IMG/VR virus record: IMGVR_UViG_3300031603_000002
Location: 32,596-96,595 of that record
Source: a virus
Strand: one strand, 5' to 3'
Length of the DNA: 64,000 nt
Every line of letters begins with the position of its first letter. Positions within the stretch are counted from its first letter, which is position 1. The translations under genes and the position numbers were made by a program. The notes under the pieces were generated by a model. It worked only from the letters and a program-made list of their open reading frames with translations, did not search any database and was not told the DNA's origin. Below are positions 8,564 through 17,649 of the stretch, one piece after another.

Positions 8564-11500
8564 ATGTCAAAAAACACATTCGAGCAAATCGCAGCACAGC
8601 AACTGACAGATCCTGCGTATGACCCGCAATCAGATGATAAGAAGAGTCTGGAGGGCGTCCCGGTCACGGAGCCCAATCAGGCAGACCTCAGTTCGTCGGG
8701 CATAACTGTACTCGGTTCATATCTCAATAGCTATACAACGTCTGGCCGGCGACAAAACGGAACAGGCAACGAATTCTATCCATCATGGGAGGCGTCAGAA
8801 GCACCTTCGCTGAATCGCCCAACAGGAAAAAAAGAGATTCAAAAAGAAGGCAAATCATTCCTGCAACAAGACGATAATGCAAAGATTTCATCCGATGCCT
8901 TTTTCGACACGAAAGATTTAGAAGATCTCCTGAGCAAAGATGGAAGCAAAGAAAGCCCGTCGGGCAATGAGCTACTCCGCTCGGTTGAGGGGAACGACCA
9001 CCCGTTAGTTAGGGCTGTCCTGGACAAGCTTACCAAAGATAACGTGTACACCCCTGAAAAGCATACACAGTTCATCAAGGACAACGGAACGACCAACGAA
9101 GAAATCGCGACACGAGGACTGTTCACAATACAACGCGATCTGGGATCATTTATCCTGGATGGGAAACAAGGAAAAAATGAGTCGTCGGGTCGCCGCGTTC
9201 AAGTTTCAGACATGTCGAAGATGGCACTCGCATTGCTTGCCCAGAGTGTAGGAAACTACACCGCCGCCGGTTCAATCATGGAAAACGGTACGATATCGTT
9301 TCTTTCGAGGAACCTTGCCAACCCTGTTGAGCAATTGGGAATTCAGGGAGTAAGTGTCGATCGCCTAAGACTGTCCGGGCTTTATAGCTCGAACCCAGAC
9401 ATCCGTAGGCTCATCGATGGTGCCAAAGGCCAGAATGATCTGATAACAACACAGAATCAAACAAATCTCAACAATCGCGGCATATCATCAGATGGTGGAA
9501 CCGATCCAAAGCTCCAGTCATCAGCATATAACAGCGTGTCACATTCACAATTGAACTCATTCATGGCACCATTCGGTGGCCTAGTAGGCAGCGCAGGAAT
9601 GCTGACAATTGCCATCGAGGGTGTTTTAGGATTACTCGCGATCTCACTATTACTTTCAGCATTACCTAAAGGAGAAACAAAGGACTACATCGATCCCGAG
9701 AGTCCATGGCTGTACGGGTTAGGCTCACATAGGAAAAATGAAACGACAGGAGCAACGACGATACTTTATGATCTGTTGCGAATCACAGACACAGACTACG
9801 ATTTCAAAAGTTGCGTCGAGACTGGAATTTTATTGCTGCTGGGTTTCAACCCGTCAGTGGGAAAAACCGGTCTTAAAGCGGCGCTTTCAAACCCGGCAAG
9901 CCTGGGTGTATTTGCAGCCAACCTGGCGCTGACTCCGTCATACTACGCAAACCTATTTCGACAAATCACTCGTGATACGAATGATGTTGTTGCAGGTTTC
10001 AGAGAAATCGGAGGAACATACTCAAGCGGTCTAACATCAATAGCAGCAGCAATAGACAAACTGGTGAACTCAAAAGCATACCAATTTGTGATGATGGCTG
10101 CAGGTGTGGGAGATGCGGCCTTAAAATCGATAAACGGCCAACTCGATATGGGCACTACAAATGTGTTGCTTCAAAACCAAGACATCGTACCGGAACAGCT
10201 TGAAGATAAATCTTCGAAAAGCTTCAGGGCGCTTGGTGATTGGCGTCGGCATGTCTCTAGGTGGTCAGGAGGCCGGAACCCGTTGTCATTGCATACTTTC
10301 CCCGCCGCGATTGTTCGACAAACTGAAACCGCAGGTAAGCACACCGCGATTAGATCATACAAAAAGCCAAGTCGGGATGAGGTAGAATCGATTGAAAATG
10401 ATCTGGATGCTGAGTACATGCCATTCTATTTTCATGATTTGAGAACACACGAAATTATATCATTACCTGCGTTCATCACACAGTTTGATGAAAGCTTTAA
10501 TGTAACATACAACTCAAACATCGGGTATGGACGACAAGATCCTGTTCGAATCTATGATAACACAGAGCGTTCTATGAGCTTCGGTTTCAAACTTGTTGCA
10601 TTCAACAAAGAGGACTTTGATGAGATGTGGTTTATGGTTAACAAATTAGTCGCTATGTGTTATCCGCAGTACTCCAAAGGCCGCGAACGACAGTTTTCAG
10701 AAAATGAAACAGAATATAAGTTCACACAACCATTTTCACAAGTACCGGCCGCAAGCCCAATGATTCGTTTACGTCTAGGTGATGTACTGAAATCGAATTA
10801 TAGCCTAAGCTCGGCAAAGAAACTGTTTGGCGATCTGTCGATTGAGGCAGCCACCGAACGAAATGAATACGAAGTTGCAAAAGCAAACAATATTGAGAAG
10901 GCGAGGAAGAAGTTTGAAGCTGACAAACTCGGCACAATGTTCGAATATGGTAAACTCAAAGATCCTACTAAAACATTCCCATACGCAAGTCTCGGCGGAA
11001 GACGGAAAGCTACATGGCCAGACTATGCAGTTGTCAATTTTGTGCCAGCATCATTCGCCGGCAAGTTTAATTTAGGTTCTATCATTCCAGGCACGAAAGA
11101 TAATCAGCGCGACGTAATTGCGAAGTCAACAACAGGATCTGGTAGGTATATCATAAAGGTTACTGCTGCCGACATCGCGTTTGACGTTGCATCTGCAAAA
11201 AAAGCAATATCAGCAGACGTCGAGGCCGCGAAGGCGAAGCTTGATGCAAAACTAAAACTAATACGTGCGCCGACAAATACGCAGCAGTCTGACTTCTTCA
11301 GGCCAGAAAATAATGCAATCATAAGATCATTCAATTCAACACGAGGTAAAGGTCTTGCAGGCGTTATCACATCATTGGCATTCGATTACGGAACGTACCC
11401 GTACGAGATAACCCCAGGAAGTAGGGCACCAAAAATGATCGATGTATCACTTGGCTTTGCGCCAATTCATGACTTGCCACTTGGGTTGGACTATAAGGGC

Positions 11501-11710
11501 GAATTACGGGCGCCATCACACCCAGTCGGCGGTATCGCCGGCGATTTTGGTGATGTGTACGATGATGTGCCGCCATCAGCTGCAGATTTGGAAAGCGTAA
11601 GCTCGCAAATATCAGATCTGTTCGGCTCCAATACAGTAGCTGGCCAGGAAACAATGGAGCGTTTATCAAAGATCGCAAAAGGCCCGAATGACAAATCGAA
11701 GGGGGCATAA
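8564..11710 (+). CDS. Large baseplate or tail-tube-initiator-like structural protein
   Basis: 1048 residues. The N-terminal 300 residues are polar and probably extended. A hydrophobic stretch (AGMLTIAIEGVLGLLAISLL, near residues 345-365) stands out. Around residues 635-720 comes a recognisable tail-type segment: PAFITQFDESFNVTYNSN, then GYGRQDPVRIYDNTERSMSF, then a helix ending in YPQY. This order resembles the domain of baseplate tube-initiator proteins that precedes LysM parts in contractile tails. The next gene is LysM/gpX-like, which fits. Exact T4 counterpart (gp48/gp54 or another) is uncertain. Confidence 0.65.
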   Translation: MSKNTFEQIAAQQLTDPAYDPQSDDKKSLEGVPVTEPNQADLSSSGITVLGSYLNSYTTSGRRQNGTGNEFYPSWEASEAPSLNRPTGKKEIQKEGKSFLQQDDNAKISSDAFFDTKDLEDLLSKDGSKESPSGNELLRSVEGNDHPLVRAVLDKLTKDNVYTPEKHTQFIKDNGTTNEEIATRGLFTIQRDLGSFILDGKQGKNESSGRRVQVSDMSKMALALLAQSVGNYTAAGSIMENGTISFLSRNLANPVEQLGIQGVSVDRLRLSGLYSSNPDIRRLIDGAKGQNDLITTQNQTNLNNRGISSDGGTDPKLQSSAYNSVSHSQLNSFMAPFGGLVGSAGMLTIAIEGVLGLLAISLLLSALPKGETKDYIDPESPWLYGLGSHRKNETTGATTILYDLLRITDTDYDFKSCVETGILLLLGFNPSVGKTGLKAALSNPASLGVFAANLALTPSYYANLFRQITRDTNDVVAGFREIGGTYSSGLTSIAAAIDKLVNSKAYQFVMMAAGVGDAALKSINGQLDMGTTNVLLQNQDIVPEQLEDKSSKSFRALGDWRRHVSRWSGGRNPLSLHTFPAAIVRQTETAGKHTAIRSYKKPSRDEVESIENDLDAEYMPFYFHDLRTHEIISLPAFITQFDESFNVTYNSNIGYGRQDPVRIYDNTERSMSFGFKLVAFNKEDFDEMWFMVNKLVAMCYPQYSKGRERQFSENETEYKFTQPFSQVPAASPMIRLRLGDVLKSNYSLSSAKKLFGDLSIEAATERNEYEVAKANNIEKARKKFEADKLGTMFEYGKLKDPTKTFPYASLGGRRKATWPDYAVVNFVPASFAGKFNLGSIIPGTKDNQRDVIAKSTTGSGRYIIKVTAADIAFDVASAKKAISADVEAAKAKLDAKLKLIRAPTNTQQSDFFRPENNAIIRSFNSTRGKGLAGVITSLAFDYGTYPYEITPGSRAPKMIDVSLGFAPIHDLPLGLDYKGELRAPSHPVGGIAGDFGDVYDDVPPSAADLESVSSQISDLFGSNTVAGQETMERLSKIAKGPNDKSKGA

Positions 11711-12007
11711 ATGGCATCAATAAACAGATATGAAAATGACAAGCTGGTGTCAGCCGGCAAGCTTTTAGGGACTAACGCCGCGATAATAAAACTCAGAAAT
11801 GCGATTTCAGCGGGCACAATACAAACGACGGCGACAGTGTTAAGAGGCGCTCAGCGCCTCGACGTAATTGCCCACGATAGTTATGGAGACGGTCGGCTTT
11901 GGTGGGTTATTGCGGCGGCATCAGGTATAGGTTGGTGGCTTCAGGCCCCCGCGGGCACTCGGATCGTAATCCCAAGCGATATCAGCGCGGTTTTAGAGGT
12001 AATCTAA
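11711..12007 (+). CDS. LysM/gpX-like baseplate protein
   Basis: 98 residues. The second half reads DVIAHDSYGDGRLWWVIAAA then SGIGWWLQAPAGTRIVIP, a pattern typical of tail protein X / gp53-type LysM domains (YGDPRLWW followed by an aPGTxLxIP turn). Such proteins link the tube end to the baseplate. It starts 11 nt after an AAGGGGG ribosome site, and its stop codon overlaps the ATG of the next structural gene at 12007. Confidence 0.7.
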   Translation: MASINRYENDKLVSAGKLLGTNAAIIKLRNAISAGTIQTTATVLRGAQRLDVIAHDSYGDGRLWWVIAAASGIGWWLQAPAGTRIVIPSDISAVLEVI

Positions 12008-14964
12008 TGGCAGTTCGAACAGCGAGAAAAATATACAATGACTTAGCACGATACTTCGGACTGCGCGAGCAGGATGCATTTCTGTCTGCAATTGAAAGCT
12101 CATCGGCGAAATCAACAAATTCAACACGTCAAACCAGCAAGGACATATTCTTTCAGGAGATTTTTGGTGACGGTGTCGAGTTCATGTCAGACGCTGAAAT
12201 CTATAAGCTGCTAAGTAGCTACGGCAAAAATGCAAAAATCGATGTTTGCGTGACGCCAGCAGATGAGCAAGGCAGTATACCAGACGATGTATTGAATTTG
12301 CCGGGTAAAGATCAGGGGTGGGGTAAACCAAAAGAAAAGCATTACGGAATATACACAGATCTTATCCAGACATCGAAAGTGGCTGAGCATTCATCGACTG
12401 TTTACCAGGTTTTCCCGGCTGCTCGAGGACATGACATTGCAGACACCGAAATCATCACACTGTTTCTGAGCAACTTGACATCACTAGAAATGTCTCGTGC
12501 AGTGCCGTACATCGACATCGCAGTGTCGACGGCTGTAGGGGAAGCCGGCGTTGATAAAGACACCGGAAACTTCGTGCAAGACGCACATTTTTCACTGGGT
12601 AGGTTTTTAGGTGCTGGTAAGTCTGAAAAGGCTCTCCGAGGCAAGTTTTTGGGTGAGGTTGGAACTGCTGACACGTTTGCGTCTAGCAAGCAATCAAATT
12701 TGCAAGCTGTTTCGTCAATGGAGGTTTTTACGTCTCCACAAACAATGGTGAACGCCGATAGAACATATGAGGCAGGTGAATCGAGGCCAATTGATAAGTT
12801 CCGGCCGTTTTTGAGTCTTGATGGGATAGAAATTAGCATTGTACCAACAGCGTTTGGAACTATTTCTCATAAGTCTGCGAAGCTGAATATGAAACTGTTC
12901 GACAGAGGCCGCCTGCAGGATATTGCCCCACTAGTTTCACCACAACGAAAAGGAAACATACAGTTTTATATCACATACGGCTGGTCGCACCCAGACGGCC
13001 AGTTTATACAAAGGGATGCCGATGCATCACAGGCAAAAATGGGCGACCTGATAAATGCAATGCGTATATCAGAGGCATATATTGTAACAAACAGCTCGTT
13101 TGAATTTGAAAGTGACGGAACTGTGGCGATCAGCGTTGACTTGGCAATGGTAGGTACAGGCGCTGCGTCGGCAACAGACATCCTAAGTGTTGCCGACAAC
13201 GAAAGCGTTGCTAGCGTGATGTCTGTTATGCACGCAATTCAGAAAAAGATGCGAGACATTCAAAAAAGGATGCCGAACGTTAGCATTCCCCAAATCGTCA
13301 TGGGCATAAGCCCAGAGAACGTTCTAAACCTTACGAAGAAGGATAAAAAAGCCCTGCATAAGGCATCCGCGAAGCTCAGAAAATCAGGAACAAGCCTAAA
13401 AGACATCAGCGCCGAGCTTGTCAAGTTAATCGGTGTCAGATCCCGTGGTAAGCAGTCATTGTTAAGTCGTGCTGAAAAAACAGTGCAAGATAATATCAAT
13501 GATCATATCGACTACCTTCGTTCAACCCCAGATCCATTTCTTCGACCGACTAAGCTCGGCGTTACATCATCGAAACTAAGTGGTAGGCACCTCACCAAGG
13601 CCGGCAAGCTTAACCAAAACAAGAAATCAAAAGCTGGAAAGCAGTCGTATATCTCATTTGGAAAGCTGATGACGCACTTTTTGACGCCAGTGTTCTCATC
13701 AGACAATAATGATTTGCAGTTGGTTTTTACGCCATTCAACAGTTCAGCCGGGGCGATGTATGATCACAATATTTCGCAGTTCCCAATTGACATTGACGAT
13801 TTACGAAAATATCTCGTTGCCGAAGCGAAAAAGAAGACAAAAATCTCAGCGTATGAATTACTGCAGTTTGTAGAGAAGTACTTTTTGTCATTTCAAGGAA
13901 ATAGCGCGTATGGTCTATCAGGGATTTACAGGCCTGACAAGCGAGATGATAAAACCCATGCCGCTGTGTATAGAAGGGAGATTGACAGGATACTAAGCAA
14001 AAAAGGAAACAGAAAATCGTTCAACAATAAGCTCCATGAGAATTTGCGAAACATTTATGAAATGAAACGAATCAGGCCAACGTTTAGACCACCACATGTG
14101 ACAATGAATATTGTGACAAGAAAGAGTTCCGACAACTCAGGAAAGAACATCACCCGGGTGACATTTTTTGATGCCGCCGCTGGCCAGGTTATGCCGATCA
14201 TAGACACATTCAACAAAGCAGCTCGATTAGGTCACTTCGTAAATGATTCGCTTAATGGTCCTGCAAACGAAAGAGGGGCGAGGCACAGCGAAACGTCAGC
14301 CGCAACATACAAAACTCTCCGTGATAGAAAACTTACGGCTTCACTTGCTGACCATCTCGACGGCGGCACAAAGAAAATTGATGACATCATCGAGGAAATA
14401 AAAAGGATATCGAAGGCTGATAAACTCCCGTTCCCACCAAAGAAAGAAATTGAACTAAGGGAGCGCCTCAACGCAACAGAGGTTTTCAATTTCAAAAAGG
14501 CAAAAAACAACATCAAAGAACTGTTTTTTGAGTTTGCCCCGAGTCTTATATATGGATCAGCAGGATCTGGTATCCTGTCGGCGAATTTGGCATCTCAACA
14601 AAATGATGCCCTCCTGTCAATCGCGCTAACGAAGGCAATAACTGGAAAAGATGGAGTCGGAGCAAAGGAAGATATGTCACTCCCACTGATGGTTCACCCT
14701 ACGACACTGAGGCTGGAAACATTTGGATGCCCGTATTTCCGGATGGCGCAGAAGTTTTTTGTTGACATGGGAACGAATACATCTGCTGACAATTTTTATG
14801 CAGTAACAAGTGTGAGCCACACAATCAACCGAGGCGAGTTCAAAACAAACGTCGATATGATTCAAACTGATGCATACGGATCGTTTGTCCATGTAGACAG
14901 CGAAATTGAAGATACGATCATCACTGTCGAAATTGCGAATGCATCGCAACGAAAAAAGTCCTGA
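12007..14964 (+). CDS. Large virion structural protein, probable baseplate hub/wedge
   Basis: 985 residues from the ATG at 12007 (TAATG overlap with the gpX-like gene). A longer frame runs upstream but would lie inside that gene. The segment around residues 260-350 (RPFLSLDGIEISIVPTAFGT, then HKSAKLNMKLFDRGRLQDIA and FYITYGWSHPDG) looks like a beta-rich domain shared by large baseplate-region proteins of marine myoviruses. The C-terminus has LMVHPTTLRLETFGCPYF and a final strand-rich part. Placed after the tape measure, LysM and tube-initiator-like genes, it most likely belongs to the hub or wedge. Confidence 0.6.
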   Translation: MAVRTARKIYNDLARYFGLREQDAFLSAIESSSAKSTNSTRQTSKDIFFQEIFGDGVEFMSDAEIYKLLSSYGKNAKIDVCVTPADEQGSIPDDVLNLPGKDQGWGKPKEKHYGIYTDLIQTSKVAEHSSTVYQVFPAARGHDIADTEIITLFLSNLTSLEMSRAVPYIDIAVSTAVGEAGVDKDTGNFVQDAHFSLGRFLGAGKSEKALRGKFLGEVGTADTFASSKQSNLQAVSSMEVFTSPQTMVNADRTYEAGESRPIDKFRPFLSLDGIEISIVPTAFGTISHKSAKLNMKLFDRGRLQDIAPLVSPQRKGNIQFYITYGWSHPDGQFIQRDADASQAKMGDLINAMRISEAYIVTNSSFEFESDGTVAISVDLAMVGTGAASATDILSVADNESVASVMSVMHAIQKKMRDIQKRMPNVSIPQIVMGISPENVLNLTKKDKKALHKASAKLRKSGTSLKDISAELVKLIGVRSRGKQSLLSRAEKTVQDNINDHIDYLRSTPDPFLRPTKLGVTSSKLSGRHLTKAGKLNQNKKSKAGKQSYISFGKLMTHFLTPVFSSDNNDLQLVFTPFNSSAGAMYDHNISQFPIDIDDLRKYLVAEAKKKTKISAYELLQFVEKYFLSFQGNSAYGLSGIYRPDKRDDKTHAAVYRREIDRILSKKGNRKSFNNKLHENLRNIYEMKRIRPTFRPPHVTMNIVTRKSSDNSGKNITRVTFFDAAAGQVMPIIDTFNKAARLGHFVNDSLNGPANERGARHSETSAATYKTLRDRKLTASLADHLDGGTKKIDDIIEEIKRISKADKLPFPPKKEIELRERLNATEVFNFKKAKNNIKELFFEFAPSLIYGSAGSGILSANLASQQNDALLSIALTKAITGKDGVGAKEDMSLPLMVHPTTLRLETFGCPYFRMAQKFFVDMGTNTSADNFYAVTSVSHTINRGEFKTNVDMIQTDAYGSFVHVDSEIEDTIITVEIANASQRKKS

Positions 14965-14989
14965 AAATCTGGCATAACTTTGTTAGTAT
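14961..14989 (+). promoter_or_regulatory. Promoter giving a leaderless PolA-like mRNA
   Basis: CTGAAA (14961-14966), 17 nt, TAGTAT (14984-14989) with TGT before the -10 box. Only six bases separate the -10 box from the ATG at 14996 and there is no Shine-Dalgarno site, so the transcript should begin at or near the start codon. Confidence 0.55.
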
Positions 14990-14995
14990 TACTAC

Positions 14996-16111
14996 ATGGA
15001 TTTATGCCTCCAAATCAAAAATGAGCTTCTTAGGGTCGGCAATGTTGCAGAAGATCTTGACGGGATTCTGACGCTTGATATGCTCGAGGAATTTCTATCG
15101 ATCGTCGACAATGAAAAGTACCAATTCGTTGGTGACGAAACACTTGCCATGACGAACATCCTCACAAGCGATTCATCATTGTGGCCCGTCATGATTGCAA
15201 AAAAGAAGCGGGATGAGATTGTCGCGGCTGCTCTTCGGGCAATGAAGCAAGCGATGAGTTTCGATGAAAACCAAACGTACTTGTCAACATGGCTGCAGGT
15301 TCGGGGTTTCCTTGACAGTTTGCACAGGATCTACACGGTTCCGAAGCCATGGAGCACAATCCGCCAAGAATCACAAATCATGAAAGGGAATGCATTCAAG
15401 GCATCAATTTTGACCGGAATTCTTCCAAGGGTGAAGTACTCAACGGCGGGTTCTGCAACGGGTCGCCTGACGATTACCAAGGGGCCGAATTTTCTTGTCG
15501 CCCCTGCAAAATCACGAAAAGCTCTCCGGGCGTCAAATGAAGAATCAGACATAGCAATTATTGATTTCACGTCCATGGAGCCACGAGTTGCCCTAATGCT
15601 ATTGAAACATGATATCGGAGACATGGATGTGTATGAGCATCTTATGGATGCCTGTGATATTTCGACAAGACCAGTAGCCAAGCTCGCGACGATCTCAGCA
15701 TTATATGGAGCGTCAGCACGTAGCCTCATAGAAACAGTAAAGTCAAAAAGTAAGGCGACATCAGTCGTGGCAAACGTCAAGGCATTTTTTGATGTGTCGA
15801 GCCTAGAGGAAATGCTAGAAGAACAAGCCAGACAAGGATTGGTCAGGAACTTTTTCGGGAGACCGCTCTTCGACGCGACAAAAACGGAAAGAGTAAGGGT
15901 TAACCACTACATTCAATCAACCGCTGCCGAATTGGCAGTATTACTATTCGCGAAGCTGTGTGACGCGGTACCTTCCTTAAAGCCTCAATTGGTGATTCAT
16001 GATGCTTTAGTAGCTGAGGTTCCAAAGCACGACATTGAAAAATTGAAATCCGCTCTGAGGAATCTTCAGTTTGAAAACACAAAGTTTCCATCGACGCTGG
16101 CTATTGTTTGA
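14996..16111 (+). CDS. Minimal family A DNA polymerase domain, no exonuclease
   Basis: 371 residues, much shorter than Pol I (about 930) or even Klenow. Three polymerase motifs are in order. TGRLTI is near residue 157. Motif A is IDFTSMEPR near residue 190, with the catalytic Asp. Motif B is R-x3-K-x3-I-x3-Y-G near residue 226, where Pol I has Phe in place of Ile. Motif C is VIHDALVAEV near residue 335, with the second catalytic Asp but Ala in place of Glu of HDE. No 3'-5' exonuclease or 5' nuclease domain is present. It lies between tail and replication genes. With a DnaE-type polymerase at 46730 it may serve repair or primer processing. Confidence 0.8.
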   Translation: MDLCLQIKNELLRVGNVAEDLDGILTLDMLEEFLSIVDNEKYQFVGDETLAMTNILTSDSSLWPVMIAKKKRDEIVAAALRAMKQAMSFDENQTYLSTWLQVRGFLDSLHRIYTVPKPWSTIRQESQIMKGNAFKASILTGILPRVKYSTAGSATGRLTITKGPNFLVAPAKSRKALRASNEESDIAIIDFTSMEPRVALMLLKHDIGDMDVYEHLMDACDISTRPVAKLATISALYGASARSLIETVKSKSKATSVVANVKAFFDVSSLEEMLEEQARQGLVRNFFGRPLFDATKTERVRVNHYIQSTAAELAVLLFAKLCDAVPSLKPQLVIHDALVAEVPKHDIEKLKSALRNLQFENTKFPSTLAIV

Positions 16112-16117
16112 TATTTA
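16111..16117 (+). promoter_or_regulatory. ATATTTA late-type -10 motif
   Basis: ATATTTA followed by TTATG, 20 nt before the ATG at 16138 and its ribosome site. No clear -35. It resembles the motif before the tape measure and other virion-associated genes. Confidence 0.3.
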
Positions 16118-16137
16118 TTATGTGGAAAGGTGATACA

Positions 16138-16635
16138 ATGAACGACAAACTTGATGCGATGCTTTTAGAAGCGGTTAAAGATTTTCTACATGAGGAAAAA
16201 GCCAGTAAGAGTAAGGTGGACTATCGGGGAGCGTATGGCACCGGCGGTGCCTTTAGCAAAGAGATCGCGTTTACTAAAGGCCGGGCTGAAACTGATCCAA
16301 AAGGCCTATTACGCGATCTCGGTATAACTCAAAAAGCAGAAGGAAAGACTGACGCAATCAAAGCGGCATCTATCTTGCAACAAGCAATTCGGGCAAACGA
16401 GACCATGGCTGAGGCCTTCGGTGACGTCAAAAGAACGATGACGAAGACTTCAAAAGGTAAAGACATTGAAGGTTTTAGCATTTCGTTTGATGACGATTTG
16501 AAACAACGTGATGCAACGAAATATCTCGTCATCACCTTACGTGCTGCGGAGAATGGTGGCGTGCTGCACCTCGACAAGGGCATCAGTTTTGCTAGTGCTA
16601 AATTGGTTTCAAAACCAACAATTTACTCAAAGTAA
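16138..16635 (+). CDS. Tagged virion-cargo protein, 165 residues
   Basis: The start at 16138 has GGAAAGG upstream; a longer form from 16108 or 16120 is possible but less likely. It begins MNDKLDAMLLEAVKDFLHE then E, an amphipathic leader with an L-H-E site. The remainder is a small alpha/beta protein (DATKYLVITLRAAENGGVLH near the C-terminus) with a Gly/Ala segment after the leader. Function unknown; proposed to be packaged in the head like the other tagged proteins. Confidence 0.55.
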   Translation: MNDKLDAMLLEAVKDFLHEEKASKSKVDYRGAYGTGGAFSKEIAFTKGRAETDPKGLLRDLGITQKAEGKTDAIKAASILQQAIRANETMAEAFGDVKRTMTKTSKGKDIEGFSISFDDDLKQRDATKYLVITLRAAENGGVLHLDKGISFASAKLVSKPTIYSK

Positions 16636-16664
16636 TTGAAAATATTCCGCTATATGACTATAAT
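16636..16664 (+). promoter_or_regulatory. Strong sigma70-like promoter, leaderless start
   Basis: TTGAAA (16636-16641), 17 nt, TATAAT (16659-16664), then six bases to the ATG at 16671. There is no Shine-Dalgarno site. Confidence 0.65.
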
Positions 16665-16670
16665 GTTATC

Positions 16671-17243
16671 ATGGAAAATTTTGAAGAACTAAAACAAACG
16701 TATAGCATGTATTTGACACTTCTCGAGAAGTTCTTTCCCGAATCCGTCGATGCAATTAAAGGCATCGAAGCAGATCTTGGAGAACGATTATTTCTTGCGC
16801 CGAGAGACATAACCCCAGATTTGGGCGGGGTTCCAGGGGGATTAATATCGTTTTCACTGAATGTGGCTAAGCGGACGAAGATATTTCATGAAACTGTCAA
16901 TCATAGATCGTTGGTGAGGGTTGCCTTACTTCATGAACTGGGTCGTGTCGGTGGTCCTCACGCTGATTTGTTTGTGACGGAAACGTCTGATTGGCACCGA
17001 GAAAAACTGAATCGCAACTACAAATACAATGAAGCATGTCCAAAAATGTCGTCATCTCATAGAACGCTATTCTACATAGCGAAGTATGGTTTCAAGGTGA
17101 CGGTGGACGAGTGGGTTGCCATCTTGACATCGGCCGGGTTTCAATATGACGAGAACCGTTTTTACGCGAATGAGAACCTACCATTGGCCAGCGCGCTACA
17201 AATGTGCCGCACGTTAGAGTTCAATGAAATGAAACAAAAGTGA
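16671..17243 (+). CDS. HD-superfamily-like protein with altered metal motif
   Basis: 190 residues. The core VALLHELGRVGG near residues 84-95 sits where HD phosphohydrolases have HD (LLHDLGKIG). A following SDWHREKLNRNYKYNEAC segment and a histidine (SSSHRTLFYI) near residue 125 match a phage HD-like family I know as conserved near replication genes. The Asp of HD is Glu here, so catalysis may differ or be lost. It has its own TTGAAA/TATAAT promoter and appears to be translated leaderless. Substrate unknown. Confidence 0.55.
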   Translation: MENFEELKQTYSMYLTLLEKFFPESVDAIKGIEADLGERLFLAPRDITPDLGGVPGGLISFSLNVAKRTKIFHETVNHRSLVRVALLHELGRVGGPHADLFVTETSDWHREKLNRNYKYNEACPKMSSSHRTLFYIAKYGFKVTVDEWVAILTSAGFQYDENRFYANENLPLASALQMCRTLEFNEMKQK

Positions 17244-17251
17244 ATATAATG

Positions 17252-17280
17252 TTGTCAAAACGAATGCAACAGGATATTTA
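17252..17280 (+). promoter_or_regulatory. Promoter with leaderless start
   Basis: TTGTCA (17252-17257), 17 nt, TATTTA (17275-17280), five bases, ATG at 17286. No Shine-Dalgarno site before the ATG. Confidence 0.6.
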
Positions 17281-17285
17281 GATAC

Positions 17286-17552
17286 ATGAAGAATAACAAG
17301 GAAAAGAGCCTTTGGGAAGTTGTAAAGTGGATGCATGAAATCTATGATAAGGGTGAGGACGATGATCCATCGACTGAATTGCTCGTAGAACCAGACGCAT
17401 CGACTGAAAATGAGGAAGATGCCCAAGAGCAAAGCGTTGCAGCCGGTGTAGCCGGTGTCACGACTCCGCTGGGAACAGACTCAGCATATCCAGACAAGAA
17501 GTCCGCAGTCGCGGCATCCGGTGGCAACGCAAAAGCACCAAACACTAAATAA
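17286..17552 (+). CDS. Small acidic low-complexity protein
   Basis: 88 residues: a short basic/aromatic start (KEKSLWEVVKWMHEIYDKG), a run of Asp/Glu/Ser (residues 20-50), then AAGVAGVTTPLGTDSAYP and a Lys/Ala/Gly tail. No family recognised. The translation start is set by the leaderless promoter pattern. Stands just upstream of the SSB gene. Confidence 0.5.
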   Translation: MKNNKEKSLWEVVKWMHEIYDKGEDDDPSTELLVEPDASTENEEDAQEQSVAAGVAGVTTPLGTDSAYPDKKSAVAASGGNAKAPNTK

Positions 17553-17606
17553 ATATTTGAACAACAGCAACAAAAACAATAAGATATAACATACAAATTT
17601 GACAAA

Positions 17607-17635
17607 TTGCAAATTGTGGAAGCCTAATTTATAAA
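17607..17635 (+). promoter_or_regulatory. Promoter for the SSB gene
   Basis: TTGCAA (17607-17612), 17 nt, TATAAA (17630-17635), followed by a TTGGAGG ribosome site and the ATG at 17650, inside an AT-rich 97-bp gap. Confidence 0.5.
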
Positions 17636-17649
17636 CTTGGAGGTTTAAG

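Noticed and set aside
11899-12006. Longer N-terminus for the large baseplate gene starting at 11899
   Set aside because: It would lie wholly in the gpX-like gene in another frame; the ATG at 12007 fits the usual TAATG junction.
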